This document shows, one piece after another, positions 1 through 7,376 of a DNA stretch of 32,599 nt. The position numbers and the translations under genes were made by a program. The stretch is taken from positions 1 through 32,599 of the forward strand of contig PKTW01000118.1 in assembly GCA_002868955.1 (NCBI GenBank), given 5' to 3'. Within the stretch, counting starts at the first letter, position 1. Each line of letters opens with the position of its first letter. The DNA comes from Desulfobulbaceae bacterium. GTDB lineage: Bacteria; Desulfobacterota; Desulfobulbia; Desulfobulbales; BM004. The notes beneath the pieces were generated by a model that saw nothing but the letters and a program-made list of their open reading frames with translations, was not told the origin of the DNA and made no database searches.

Positions 1-105
1 AGAATCGGGCTTGATTACACAAAGGCAAACATTTAATTATAGGTGATATTGTTTATATTCACCATAATTCCAAAAAGATTTTTAAAATAAGTTCTGCATA
101 ATATA

Positions 106-1341
106 TCACGTTTTCCTGAGCTTTCGCAAAAAGGGACTGATTGTCAAGCCCTGGACAAGGATGGAAAAAACAACTACGCCGTAGGTTATAGCCAGCAGGA
201 CATCACGCTCAATGCCGACAGGCAATGACAGAGCCAGGGCTATGGAGATGCCGCCGCGCAAACCGCCCCATGTGAGGATCTTGGCAACATGAGGGCTGAA
301 GGACCGAGAGCGTTTTAACAGGTGAATGGGGATAGACACGCTTACCAGACGCGCTGACAGAACTATAAGAATTCCCAGAAGAGCAGCAGCCAGATTCAAC
401 CAGCTATAGTTTAAAACCATGACCTCCAAACCTATGAGCAGGAAGAGGACCGCATTGAGCACCTCGTCGGCCAACTCCCAGAAGGTGTCAAGATTCTGAC
501 GAGTGTCTTCTGACATGGCAAAGCTTCTGCCATGATTGCCGATGAGGAGGCCGGCAACCACTATGGCAATGGGAGCAGAAAGATGCAGTGCATCCGCCAG
601 GGCATACCCTCCGGTGACCAATCCCAGGGTGATCAGTATTTCAACCTGGTAATTATCTACCTGTTTCAGCATCCGGTAGGCAAGGAGGCCAACACCCAAA
701 CCCAGCAGGCCTCCACCGATTGCCTCCTGCACAAAAAGCCTGAAAACCCTGGCAATCCCAAGTTCCGCACCGCTGACTATTGTTTCCAGGAGAATAAGAA
801 AAATGACAACCCCCACCCCGTCGTTGAACAGTGATTCGCCGACGATCTTGATCTCAAGGCTTTTGGGAACATCGGCCTTTTTTAGGATTCCCAGAACAGC
901 TATTGGATCTGTCGGCGAGATAAGGGCGCCGAAAAGCAGGCAATAGATGTATGATATATTGAATCCCAGGAGGTTAAGGACCACCCAGCTCAGGAATCCT
1001 ACAATAAGGGTTGACAGGACTACCCCGGCAGTTGCCAGACCCAAAATAATTCTGTACTGCTGCCGCAGTTCATTGATGTTTACATGCAGAGCACCTGCAA
1101 AAAGGAGAAAGCTGAGCATGCCATGCAACAGGGTCTCATCAAAATCAATCTGGAGGAGCATGGCTACCGCCCAGTGTTTTGAGCCTGGAAAAAATCTGCT
1201 GATTGTAAGCAGAAGAAGCGAGAAAAGCAGGCCGATCAACATTACGCCGATGGTATTGGGCAGCCTTAAAAAACGGTAATTGATAAAACTGAAAAACGCG
1301 GAAAGAGTGAGCAGGATGGCAATTATTTCAAAGAGTCCCAT
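106..1341 (-). CDS. Cation:proton antiporter, CPA1/NhaP type
   Basis: This 411-residue protein is almost entirely hydrophobic, with about 12 predicted membrane segments. It belongs to the CPA1 (NhaP/NHE-like) family, which exchanges Na+ or K+ for H+ across the inner membrane. Family motifs visible are GALISPTDPIAVLGI (ion-binding Asp region, near residue 140), GESLFNDGVGVVIF (about 168-181) and the late TWGGLRGGISIALAL (about 360). The ATG start is supported by a GGGAG ribosome site about 7 nt upstream. A hairpin with a T-run lies between it and yjbQ, so it may have its own promoter. Family assignment is firm; the ion carried cannot be read from sequence. Confidence 0.93.
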   Translation of the reverse strand: MGLFEIIAILLTLSAFFSFINYRFLRLPNTIGVMLIGLLFSLLLLTISRFFPGSKHWAVAMLLQIDFDETLLHGMLSFLLFAGALHVNINELRQQYRIILGLATAGVVLSTLIVGFLSWVVLNLLGFNISYIYCLLFGALISPTDPIAVLGILKKADVPKSLEIKIVGESLFNDGVGVVIFLILLETIVSGAELGIARVFRLFVQEAIGGGLLGLGVGLLAYRMLKQVDNYQVEILITLGLVTGGYALADALHLSAPIAIVVAGLLIGNHGRSFAMSEDTRQNLDTFWELADEVLNAVLFLLIGLEVMVLNYSWLNLAAALLGILIVLSARLVSVSIPIHLLKRSRSFSPHVAKILTWGGLRGGISIALALSLPVGIERDVLLAITYGVVVFSILVQGLTISPFLRKLRKT

Positions 1342-1365
1342 ACGCCGATCTCCCGGAAAAACAAA

Positions 1366-1419
1366 AAAGGACCCAAGCTGTCAGATTGCATTATGGAATG
1401 CACCGGGCTTGAGTCCTTT
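1366..1419 (-). terminator. Rho-independent terminator after the yjbQ-family gene
   Basis: Read on the minus strand, GGACTCAAGC pairs with GCTTGGGTCC (one mismatch or wobble) and is followed by TTTTTT. An inner TGCATT/AATGCA stem lies in the loop. It sits just after the yjbQ stop and just before the antiporter ribosome site. Confidence 0.75.
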
Positions 1420-1444
1420 GGACTTAGAATTTATCGTGGTAAAT

Positions 1445-1861
1445 TTATGCGCCGATGATCTTTACCAGGACCCTTTTTTTTCGACCACCGTCGAATTCAC
1501 CGTAAAAGATCTGCTCCCAGGTGCCGAAATCAAGCTGACCATTAGTGATCGCAACAACCACTTCCCTTCCCATTACCTGCCTTTTTAAATGAGCATCAGC
1601 ATTGTCTTCATAACCGTTATGGCGGTATTGGGAGACCGGTTCATGCGGGGCGAGTTTCTCAAGCCAGACCTCGTAATCATTATGCAGGCCAGACTCATCA
1701 TCATTTATAAAAACCGAGGCGGTTATGTGCATGGCATTGACCAAGGCCAACCCTTCATGCACTCCGCTTTCCCGTAAACACTTCTCCACCTGGGGCGTAA
1801 TGTTTATAAAGGCGCGCCTTGTTGGAACATTGAACCAGAGCTCTTTGCGAAAGCTTTTCAT
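1445..1861 (-). CDS. yjbQ: YjbQ/UPF0047 family protein
   Basis: 138 residues from the preferred ATG. The longer track ORF has a GGAGGT ribosome site inside its first codons, which points to the start at MKSFRKEL. The single-domain UPF0047 fold is recognised from [18 protein letters not shown], the [14 protein letters not shown] segment and [13 protein letters not shown] near the C-terminus. These hold the conserved His and Asp/Glu residues of the family. E. coli YjbQ has weak thiamine-phosphate synthase activity when overexpressed, but the physiological role is unknown. It lies 48 bp after the selenocysteine DsbA-like gene and may be cotranscribed with it. Family is certain, function is not. 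Confidence 0.93.
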   Translation of the reverse strand: MKSFRKELWFNVPTRRAFINITPQVEKCLRESGVHEGLALVNAMHITASVFINDDESGLHNDYEVWLEKLAPHEPVSQYRHNGYEDNADAHLKRQVMGREVVVAITNGQLDFGTWEQIFYGEFDGGRKKRVLVKIIGA

Positions 1862-1909
1862 GGCGACCTCCATCTGCAGCACAAACCCATAAAATCTGGA
1901 AGTTGACGT

Positions 1910-2758
1910 TTATTTTTTCTTTGCCAGTTCCTCATCTATGATCTGCTTGAAGCCGGGCAGGCTTCTCTGCTGCAGCAAGCGGCCATTTACAAAGATAGAT
2001 GGCGTGCCCCGCACCCCCGCTTCCACGCCATCTTTGAGATCCCTCTGGACCATGGCTGCCAGGGCTGGATTCTGCCTGTCCTGGTTGAACTGTTCCATAT
2101 CAAGTCCAACTGCCTGCGCTAATTCATCAAACTTTTCAGCGTTCAGGTTGTTATAGTTTTTGAAAAGCTCGTCGTGGAACTCCCAGAACTTTCCCTGCTG
2201 ATTGGCAGCCATGGAAGCCACTGCTGCATCCATGGCAAACTTGTGTATTCTTGTAAGAGGAAAATTCTTGAAAACCAGTTTAACGTCGTTTGGATACTGC
2301 TCGAGCACCTGCTCAAGTAAAGGTTCAACCTTTGCGCAGTACGGTCATTGATAGTCGCTGAATACAGCAACCACAACCTGGGCATCGGCCGGGCCCTTGA
2401 ACGGCAGACCTGATATATCGATATCAACGACAAAACTGATCGTGAGAACTTCAAGGGTGTTGGCTTTGCTGTCTGCAAGCAGGAGATAATCACCCTTGGG
2501 TGAAGTGCCTATGCTCACCACAGAATCACTGACTTTCAGGGTGTCCTTAAGGGCGCCAGCGCTGTCGTAAATAAGGATTTTGCCGCCCTCGGCAAGTATA
2601 AATGTATATTTTCCGTCAGCAGAAACAGTCATATCAACAGGCTTGGCCTCAAGTTTGAAAGTTTTTGAAGCCCCCGTCTCAACTTCAGCCAGAGCAATGG
2701 CACTGAAGCTGAAAAGTAACACTAAAATTATGATGCAGACACCGCGGATAGAACGCAT
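1910..2758 (-). CDS. Selenocysteine-containing DsbA/DsbG-like thiol oxidoreductase (TGA read through)
   Basis: The track splits this gene into 2345-2758 and 1910-2308, but both halves are in one frame with a single TGA at 2345-2347. Reading TGA as selenocysteine gives a 282-residue protein. Residues 1-24 are a Sec-type signal peptide. About 30-110 resemble short beta-propeller strands (DMTVSADGKYTFILAEGG). From about 120 a DsbA/DsbG thioredoxin fold follows (FKGPADAQVVVAVFSDYQ), then U138-P-Y-C141, where the family has CPYC. The cis-proline loop GVRGTPSIFVNG is near the C-terminus. A GAGGAGG ribosome site precedes the ATG. U138 would be the attacking residue in periplasmic thiol-disulfide exchange. 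A nonsense mutation is possible, but homology continues without a break and a SECIS-like hairpin follows. Confidence 0.87.
2319..2333 (-). promoter_or_regulatory. SECIS-like hairpin of the DsbA-like selenoprotein
   Basis: On the minus strand, AAAGGT-TGA-ACCTTT (or AAAGG-TTGAA-CCTTT) forms a 5-6 bp stem. It starts 11 nt after the TGA at 2345-2347. G is the second base of the 3-nt loop. Bacterial SECIS elements lie inside the coding sequence just after the UGA and usually have a G early in the apical loop. Recruitment of SelB here is inferred. Confidence 0.7.
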
Positions 2759-3097
2759 AATCTAAATCCTCCTCAGTTACGGTTAATTTTATTAAAATCA
2801 ATTCCTTATCAGCAAAACAACTGCTACGGTTTTTTACAGAATCTTTTGACCTGCATGGCAGCAACAAGTACACGACGATACCCTGCAAGCCTTTTTGTGG
2901 CAAGTATTTTCCTTGAATATATCGCTTCATTTACAATGAATTTTTCTAAGGCGGTATATCTCTTATTAAGACTCTGTCTTGCCTAATGCAACTGTATCGT
3001 TTACAATTTTAATCTTTCTGATGAACTTATGAGATGCATTGTATGGGCCTCTCTTTTTTGTTAATAATATCTGAACGGTCTGGAATATTATAGATTC
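2759..3097. other. Divergent intergenic region, 339 bp
   Basis: An AT-rich gap between the divergently transcribed DsbA-like and TlpA-like genes, so it should hold promoters for both. I see the AGGAGG ribosome site of the minus-strand gene next to its start and a short AT palindrome (ATTTTATTAAAAT) about 25 bp upstream of that start. No convincing -35/-10 pair or gene was found. Confidence 0.5.
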
Positions 3098-3610
3098 ATG
3101 AAAATAACAATTCCCATTTACAGTTTCTTTGCCATTACTGCCGCCATCCTGCTGTTAAGCTCCTGTTCAGGAGAAAGCACCAAAGCAATTCGAACAGGGG
3201 ATACCATTGCTTCGTTTTCCGGAACCGATCTGGAAGGCAGGAATTTCTCACTGGCTTCACATATAGGCAAGCCGGTTATCGTGCGTTTTTTTCTGCTCAA
3301 TTGCCCTTATTGCAAAGCGGACACCCCCATATTTAATATGTTTTACGATAAATACAGGCAAAGAGGCCTAGAAATTGTCTATATAAATAATAATGGGGCT
3401 AACGCTGAAGAAGTTAAAATCTTTGCGCATGAGCTCAAAATTAATTTCCCTGTAATATTTGACCAGGAAGGCAAAATCGCCAAGCAGTACAACGTAAAAG
3501 TACAGCCGCTGACCCTGGTTTTGTCTCCTGAGCACAAATTGCTGGCAGCCCTTTTAGGGGGAGTAAGCGAAGCAGAACTAAACGAACTGTTGAGTCAATA
3601 CATTCTATGA
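3098..3610 (+). CDS. TlpA/ResA-like thioredoxin-fold lipoprotein
   Basis: A 170-residue protein. The N-terminus is a lipoprotein signal with lipobox LLSSC (Cys near residue 23), so it should be membrane-tethered and face the periplasm. The rest is an AhpC/TSA-TlpA redoxin domain: TGDTIASFSGTDLEGRNFSL, then the active site FFLLNCPYCKADTP (about 65-78), with a proline loop VKVQPLTLVL late in the chain. The CPYC motif keeps both cysteines, unlike the divergent DsbA-like neighbour. It probably reduces or isomerises periplasmic thiols, for example on apocytochrome c or copper proteins. It starts the plus-strand cluster with the NosL-like gene 25 bp downstream. The partner is inferred from context only. 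Confidence 0.88.
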   Translation: MKITIPIYSFFAITAAILLLSSCSGESTKAIRTGDTIASFSGTDLEGRNFSLASHIGKPVIVRFFLLNCPYCKADTPIFNMFYDKYRQRGLEIVYINNNGANAEEVKIFAHELKINFPVIFDQEGKIAKQYNVKVQPLTLVLSPEHKLLAALLGGVSEAELNELLSQYIL

Positions 3611-3635
3611 TTCTGAGAGACTGTGGAGAGACACC

Positions 3636-4139
3636 ATGAAAACAAGTCGAATTTTCCTGCTGTTTATAACTATCCAACTTGTTGTATCTGTTTCAATGGG
3701 TTTCGCCAACGAAGTCGCAACAGACACGGTATCAGATCAGACCCGCTGCACTGTCTGTGGCATGTTCGTGGCCAAATATCCCAACTGGCTGGCCCGGATA
3801 CAGTATTCTGATCCTGCACAAACCAGATTCTTTGACGGCCCGAAGGATATGATGGTTTTCTATTTCAATCCTGAACGGTATGACGGTCCTCCGCGGGAAG
3901 CAATCCAGGATATCTTTGTTAAAGATTATTATTCGCTCAATTGGCTGTCGGCACGAGAGGCTTTTTACGTGATCGGCAGCGATGTATACGGCCCCATGGG
4001 CCATGAACTTATTCCATTTGTAACAGGGGAGGCTGCAGAATCATTCAGCAAGGACCATCACGGCAAAGAGGTCCTCTCGTTCGATGATATCACTCCGGAG
4101 CTTATTGAGTCGCTGCAGGCAGGGCAGAAAATGCGATGA
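3636..4139 (+). CDS. NosL-like periplasmic copper-binding protein
   Basis: 167 residues with a cleavable signal peptide (SVSMGFANE at the cleavage region) rather than the usual NosL lipobox. The mature start carries CTVCGMFVAKYPNWLARIQ, matching the NosL CxxCGM signature for Cu(I). FFDGPKDMMVFYF and SREAFYVIGSDVYGPMG-like segments follow, as in the family. Classical NosL delivers copper to nitrous oxide reductase, but no nosZ or other nos gene is nearby. In anaerobes related proteins accompany ABC permease genes, so a wider role in copper handling is likely. A GGAGAG ribosome site precedes the ATG. Family assignment is strong; the client protein is unknown. Confidence 0.88.
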   Translation: MKTSRIFLLFITIQLVVSVSMGFANEVATDTVSDQTRCTVCGMFVAKYPNWLARIQYSDPAQTRFFDGPKDMMVFYFNPERYDGPPREAIQDIFVKDYYSLNWLSAREAFYVIGSDVYGPMGHELIPFVTGEAAESFSKDHHGKEVLSFDDITPELIESLQAGQKMR

Positions 4140-4201
4140 TGCCTACAGTAGAATTTCCTCACATAACAATACTGCCTTAACATTACGAAAATTAGCACAT
4201 T

Positions 4202-4495
4202 ATGCGTCCTTCTCATTTACTCTTTATTTTTCTCCTTTTGCTTACATTTATCGATGCAACGCTTTATTTACATGCCAAACGCATGGCCAATGACCTTAAA
4301 ACGGATCAGGCTTTACAAACAATTGCTGTTGCCGGGCTTGGGCTCACTGACCTCTGTGTTGCAACCGAGGCCCGTTACACAAGGCACCCAGCCGTGAGTG
4401 ATCCCATGGCTCCCTTTATGGACCATCCGGGCGCCATCGAACATTTTCCAACCGGCTCCTTCTGGAATGCACCAACAAATACTGAAACTCGCTAA
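4202..4495 (+). CDS. Small membrane-anchored protein of the NosL/ABC cluster, function unknown
   Basis: 97 residues: one N-terminal hydrophobic helix (LLFIFLLLLTFIDATLYL), then a short, presumably periplasmic tail. The tail has ATEARYTRHPAVSDPMAPFMDHPGAIEHFPTGSF, rich in His, Pro and aromatic residues. I believe similar RYTRHP...DHP...HFPSGS proteins occur next to NosL/ABC permease genes in other bacteria, but I cannot confirm that here. The His residues could bind metal; this is inference. It lies between the NosL-like gene and the permease, 6 bp before the latter. The ribosome site is weak, so translation may depend on neighbours. Confidence 0.7.
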   Translation: MRPSHLLFIFLLLLTFIDATLYLHAKRMANDLKTDQALQTIAVAGLGLTDLCVATEARYTRHPAVSDPMAPFMDHPGAIEHFPTGSFWNAPTNTETR

Positions 4496-4501
4496 AACTG
4501 T

Positions 4502-5701
4502 ATGCCTATGCTGCCTAAAGGTTTAGAGAAACAATTGAATATCCTGGATTTCTCACTCTCTTCCCTTTGGCGAAGAAAGCTGAAAAATCTCAGCATAATG
4601 CTGGTTTTTGCGCTGGTGATCTTTCTGCTGGGCTCCTTTCAAATGCTGACAGGTGCCTTGACAAATTCTGCTGACGCAGTTCTGAAAAATACGGCTGATA
4701 TAACAATACAAAAAATGTCTGCCGGCAGACAAGAAGCAATTCCGCTTGCGTATATCGAAAAATTACATTCCATATACGGTATTCGGGCAATTATTCCCAG
4801 GGTATGGGGATACTATTTTGATGAGTCCAACCTGGCCAATTTTACCATTATGGCACTGGACTCAGACTCCATGCCCGATGGTAATAAACTTGATCTCACT
4901 TTAGCCCATGGGCATTTCCCCAAAAAAACCGAAACAGACACTGTTGTCATAGGCCGCTCGGTTCACAATATTCTCGGGCTCGGAGAGCGGCGCATCTTCT
5001 CCCTGTTCAGGCCCGACCTTTCTTTGAAATCTTTCAATATGGTTGGACTCTTCGCTCAGCAGACAGATCTCTTGACCAATGATTTAATCGTCATGAACCT
5101 GTCCGATGCCAGAGATCTCTTTAATATTCCTCCATCAATGGCAACGGATCTCTGCGTCTATGTTGCAAATCCCTCTGAAATCGAAACCATTGCCAAAAAA
5201 ATCGCCGGGCTGCTTCCCGACACAAGAGTTCTGACCAAAAAACAGATACAGAAAACGTACCAGGTGGTTTTCAGCTGGCGCAGCGGTTTTGCCTCAATAT
5301 GTCTTTTAACTGCCTTGGTTGCCTTTGCCATTCTTGCCTGGGACAAGGCTTCAGGCTTGTCCCCTGAGGAAAAAAGGGAGATAGGCATACTCAAAATCCT
5401 TGGCTGGGAAACCGGGGATATCCTGGCAATCCGCTTCTGGGAAAGCACACTGGTATCAGCCCTTGCCTTTATAATCGGCTGTACTGCGGCATATTTTCAT
5501 GTGGCTTTTTTTGACGCCTCCCTCTTAAAACCGGTCATGGTTGGATGGTCTGTTATTCATCCGCCTTTTAAATTATTGCCTTCTGTAAACCTGGCAGACC
5601 TTCTGCTCATATTCACATTTTCAGTGCTTCCCTATCTTGGTGCTACGGTTATCCCTGCCTGGCGCTGCTCCACCGTGCCGCCTGATTCGGTGATACGATG
5701 A
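4502..5701 (+). CDS. ABC transporter permease, FtsX/MacB type
   Basis: 399 residues with the FtsX-like layout. TM1 is near residues 27-50 (NLSIMLVFALVIFLLGSFQML). A large periplasmic domain of about 210 residues follows. Three C-terminal helices come next, after EKREIGILKILGWETGDILAIRFWES, the cytoplasmic coupling region of the family. Such permeases normally pair with a LolD/MacB-type ATPase and act on lipoproteins, envelope substrates or metal-site assembly. No ATPase gene is adjacent, which is unusual. Its stop overlaps the next start as ATGA, indicating translational coupling to the thiolation-like gene. Substrate unknown; the NosL neighbour hints at copper. Confidence 0.87.
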   Translation: MPMLPKGLEKQLNILDFSLSSLWRRKLKNLSIMLVFALVIFLLGSFQMLTGALTNSADAVLKNTADITIQKMSAGRQEAIPLAYIEKLHSIYGIRAIIPRVWGYYFDESNLANFTIMALDSDSMPDGNKLDLTLAHGHFPKKTETDTVVIGRSVHNILGLGERRIFSLFRPDLSLKSFNMVGLFAQQTDLLTNDLIVMNLSDARDLFNIPPSMATDLCVYVANPSEIETIAKKIAGLLPDTRVLTKKQIQKTYQVVFSWRSGFASICLLTALVAFAILAWDKASGLSPEEKREIGILKILGWETGDILAIRFWESTLVSALAFIIGCTAAYFHVAFFDASLLKPVMVGWSVIHPPFKLLPSVNLADLLLIFTFSVLPYLGATVIPAWRCSTVPPDSVIR

Positions 5702-6714
5702 AAAAAATGCAAATAACCGCATTGGCTCTGTATTCCGGTGGCCTTGACTCTACCCTGGCCTGCAGAGTTGTTGCTGAGCAGGGAATAAAAGTTGTGGCCG
5801 TAAAATTTGTCACTCCGTTTTTCGGCTATGACCTTTTGCTCAGAAAGGAAGACTACATAAGGACAACAAAAGAAAGGTCAGGAATTGACGTCCTTTTAAA
5901 GGATGTCACAATCCCCTACCTGGAATTGCTCAAAAAACCTGCGCACGGTTTTGGCAAATACTTCAACCCCTGTATAGACTGTAAAATTTTCCTGCTTTCA
6001 GAAGCAAAAAAAATGATGCCTAAACTTGGAGCATCATTTCTAGTGACCGGTGAGGTTGTCGGCCAGCGCCCCATGTCCCAGCGGCGTGACACCTTACGGG
6101 TCATTGAACGTGACAGCGGTTGCGAGGGGATTCTTGTACGGCCTCTCTGCGCCAAGAACCTGGAACCGACACAGGCTGAACGTGACGGCCTTATTGACCG
6201 GGAACAGCTGTATGCCTTCAGCGGCCGCAACCGGACTCCACAAATGAAACTGGCGGACCAGTTCGGCATCAACGATTATCCCAGTCCAGCAGGTGGCTGC
6301 ATCCTGGCAGACCCAATCTTGAGTGCGCGCATACAAGAATACTACAAAAAAAACAAAAGAATCGTGCCGGCGGATATCCTGCTGCTGATGGTTGGACGTC
6401 AGTTCCGACTGCCAAGCGGCGGCTGGCTGGTTGTAGGCCGAGACGAAAAGCAAAACGACAGGATTGCAGCATTGCGGCAACCTGATGATTGGCTGCTGCA
6501 ACCCAATATTATTCCCGGCCCAACAGCCATTTTGCGCCATAGCACAAATTCGGAAGAACTTGAAATTGCCGCGGCTTTAGTGGCCCGCTATGCAAAAAAA
6601 TCCGCCCTTGTGCAGGGCGCTGCAATAATAACTGCTGAGCGCCGGGGCACTGTGCACCATATGGAAGCCCTTGCCCTTGATGACTCCATTTTTCAACCTT
6701 GGTTAATAAAGTAA
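5698..6714 (+). CDS. PP-loop tRNA thiolation-like enzyme with C-terminal DUF814-like domain
   Basis: 338 residues. Near the N-terminus, LYSGGLDSTLACRV is the SGGxDS PP-loop of ATP pyrophosphatases that adenylate tRNA uridine (ThiI/MnmA type). FNPCIDCK (about 90) and GGCILADP (about 200) provide cysteines placed like those of MnmA-type sulfur transfer. The region from about 225 on, ending with GRDEKQNDRI, resembles the NFACT-R/DUF814 domain. Databases often name such proteins tRNA 4-thiouridine synthase or 2-thiouridylase, but the uridine modified is not established. It is coupled by ATGA to the permease. Sulfur insertion into tRNA is the best guess; a link to copper or selenium metabolism is speculative. 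Confidence 0.82.
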   Translation: MKKMQITALALYSGGLDSTLACRVVAEQGIKVVAVKFVTPFFGYDLLLRKEDYIRTTKERSGIDVLLKDVTIPYLELLKKPAHGFGKYFNPCIDCKIFLLSEAKKMMPKLGASFLVTGEVVGQRPMSQRRDTLRVIERDSGCEGILVRPLCAKNLEPTQAERDGLIDREQLYAFSGRNRTPQMKLADQFGINDYPSPAGGCILADPILSARIQEYYKKNKRIVPADILLLMVGRQFRLPSGGWLVVGRDEKQNDRIAALRQPDDWLLQPNIIPGPTAILRHSTNSEELEIAAALVARYAKKSALVQGAAIITAERRGTVHHMEALALDDSIFQPWLIK

Positions 6715-6733
6715 TCAAGACCTTGGAATAAAA

Positions 6734-7057
6734 ATGAATAGTAACAATGCGACAATTTTCTTTCTCTTTGTTTTGGGAGCAATCTGCGCAGGTTTTTTTC
6801 TGTTACAAGGATGTTCAATGACCTATGATGGTGAAAAGCTTTTCTTTCGGGAAGGCTGCAGCAATTGCCATTCATATAAAGGCAGAGGCGGCAGGATGGG
6901 GCCGGACATCTCCGCTGTGACCAATATACGAAGTGCCGGCTGGATCGACAGTTACCTGCAGGACCCGAAAAAGATAAATCCTCTCTCCCGAATGCCCTCT
7001 TTCAGACATCTCTCACGCAGTAAACGAAAGGCAATTATCGCTTTTTTGAAAAACTGA
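6734..7057 (+). CDS. Monoheme c-type cytochrome, membrane-anchored
   Basis: 107 residues. The hydrophobic N-terminus ends in LLQGCSM, which reads as a lipobox, so it may be a lipoprotein or an uncleaved anchor. One heme-binding motif, GCSNCHSYKGRGG, covalently attaches heme c. The later LSRMPSFRHLS supplies the likely distal Met ligand, as in small class I cytochromes. It ends the plus-strand cluster, 19 bp after the thiolation-like gene, and precedes the hydrogenase operon by about 320 bp. It would shuttle electrons in the periplasm. Partners are unknown; the TlpA-like, NosL-like and hydrogenase proteins are candidates by proximity only. Confidence 0.9.
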   Translation: MNSNNATIFFLFVLGAICAGFFLLQGCSMTYDGEKLFFREGCSNCHSYKGRGGRMGPDISAVTNIRSAGWIDSYLQDPKKINPLSRMPSFRHLSRSKRKAIIAFLKN

Positions 7058-7376
7058 GCCCTCTTTTTTTACTGCTCTTCATACATGTTTTATACTTTTA
7101 TGGCCGCCTGACCATATAATCATTTTGTTTGCAAACTGTCTCTGCAAAATCCGGCAGAGATTTCCGCTGTTATATCGCCTCCCATAGAAATAAGCATTTC
7201 TTTTTATTTCATGTGTTTCAAAATTCCTCATCAAAATATAATTTTTGGTCAAAATACAAAAAAGTACTTGCAATTATGGTTAATTAGGTATTAATACCTA
7301 AGCCATTAGTAGAACTACCTATTTCCCTTAGTGCTAAACAGGGTTTATGACCGAAACTCGATCAAGGAGGGTTATC
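7058..7376 (+). other. Intergenic region upstream of the hydrogenase operon, 319 bp
   Basis: AT-rich leader region with no gene. It contains the 18-bp perfect palindrome listed separately, and the AAGGAGG ribosome site (7364-7370) that sets the HybO start. A possible -35 TTGCAA at 7268-7273 lies 15 bp before TATTAA within the palindrome. This promoter call is weak. Confidence 0.4.
7284..7301. promoter_or_regulatory. 18-bp perfect palindrome, candidate operator of the hydrogenase operon
   Basis: TTAGGTATTAATACCTAA is a perfect inverted repeat about 75 bp before the HybO start codon. It overlaps a possible -10 region, and a further TACCTA half-site lies just downstream. Its size and symmetry suit a dimeric DNA-binding regulator. 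The regulator is unknown. Confidence 0.45.

Noticed and set aside
106-1341. Plus-strand ORFs 532-834 and 947-1279
   Set aside because: They are shadows of the antiporter gene with no recognisable features or ribosome sites.
2143-2493. Minus-strand ORF of 116 residues spanning the DsbA-like TGA in another frame
   Set aside because: It is a shadow frame with no family features; the read-through frame carries the DsbA fold.
3098-3610. TlpA-like protein as a third selenoprotein
   Set aside because: Its CPYC motif uses ordinary Cys codons and its TGA follows a complete domain.
7247-7272. Sigma-54 promoter before the hydrogenase operon (GG...TTGCA)
   Set aside because: The GG and GC elements are about 22 bp apart instead of the required about 10 bp.
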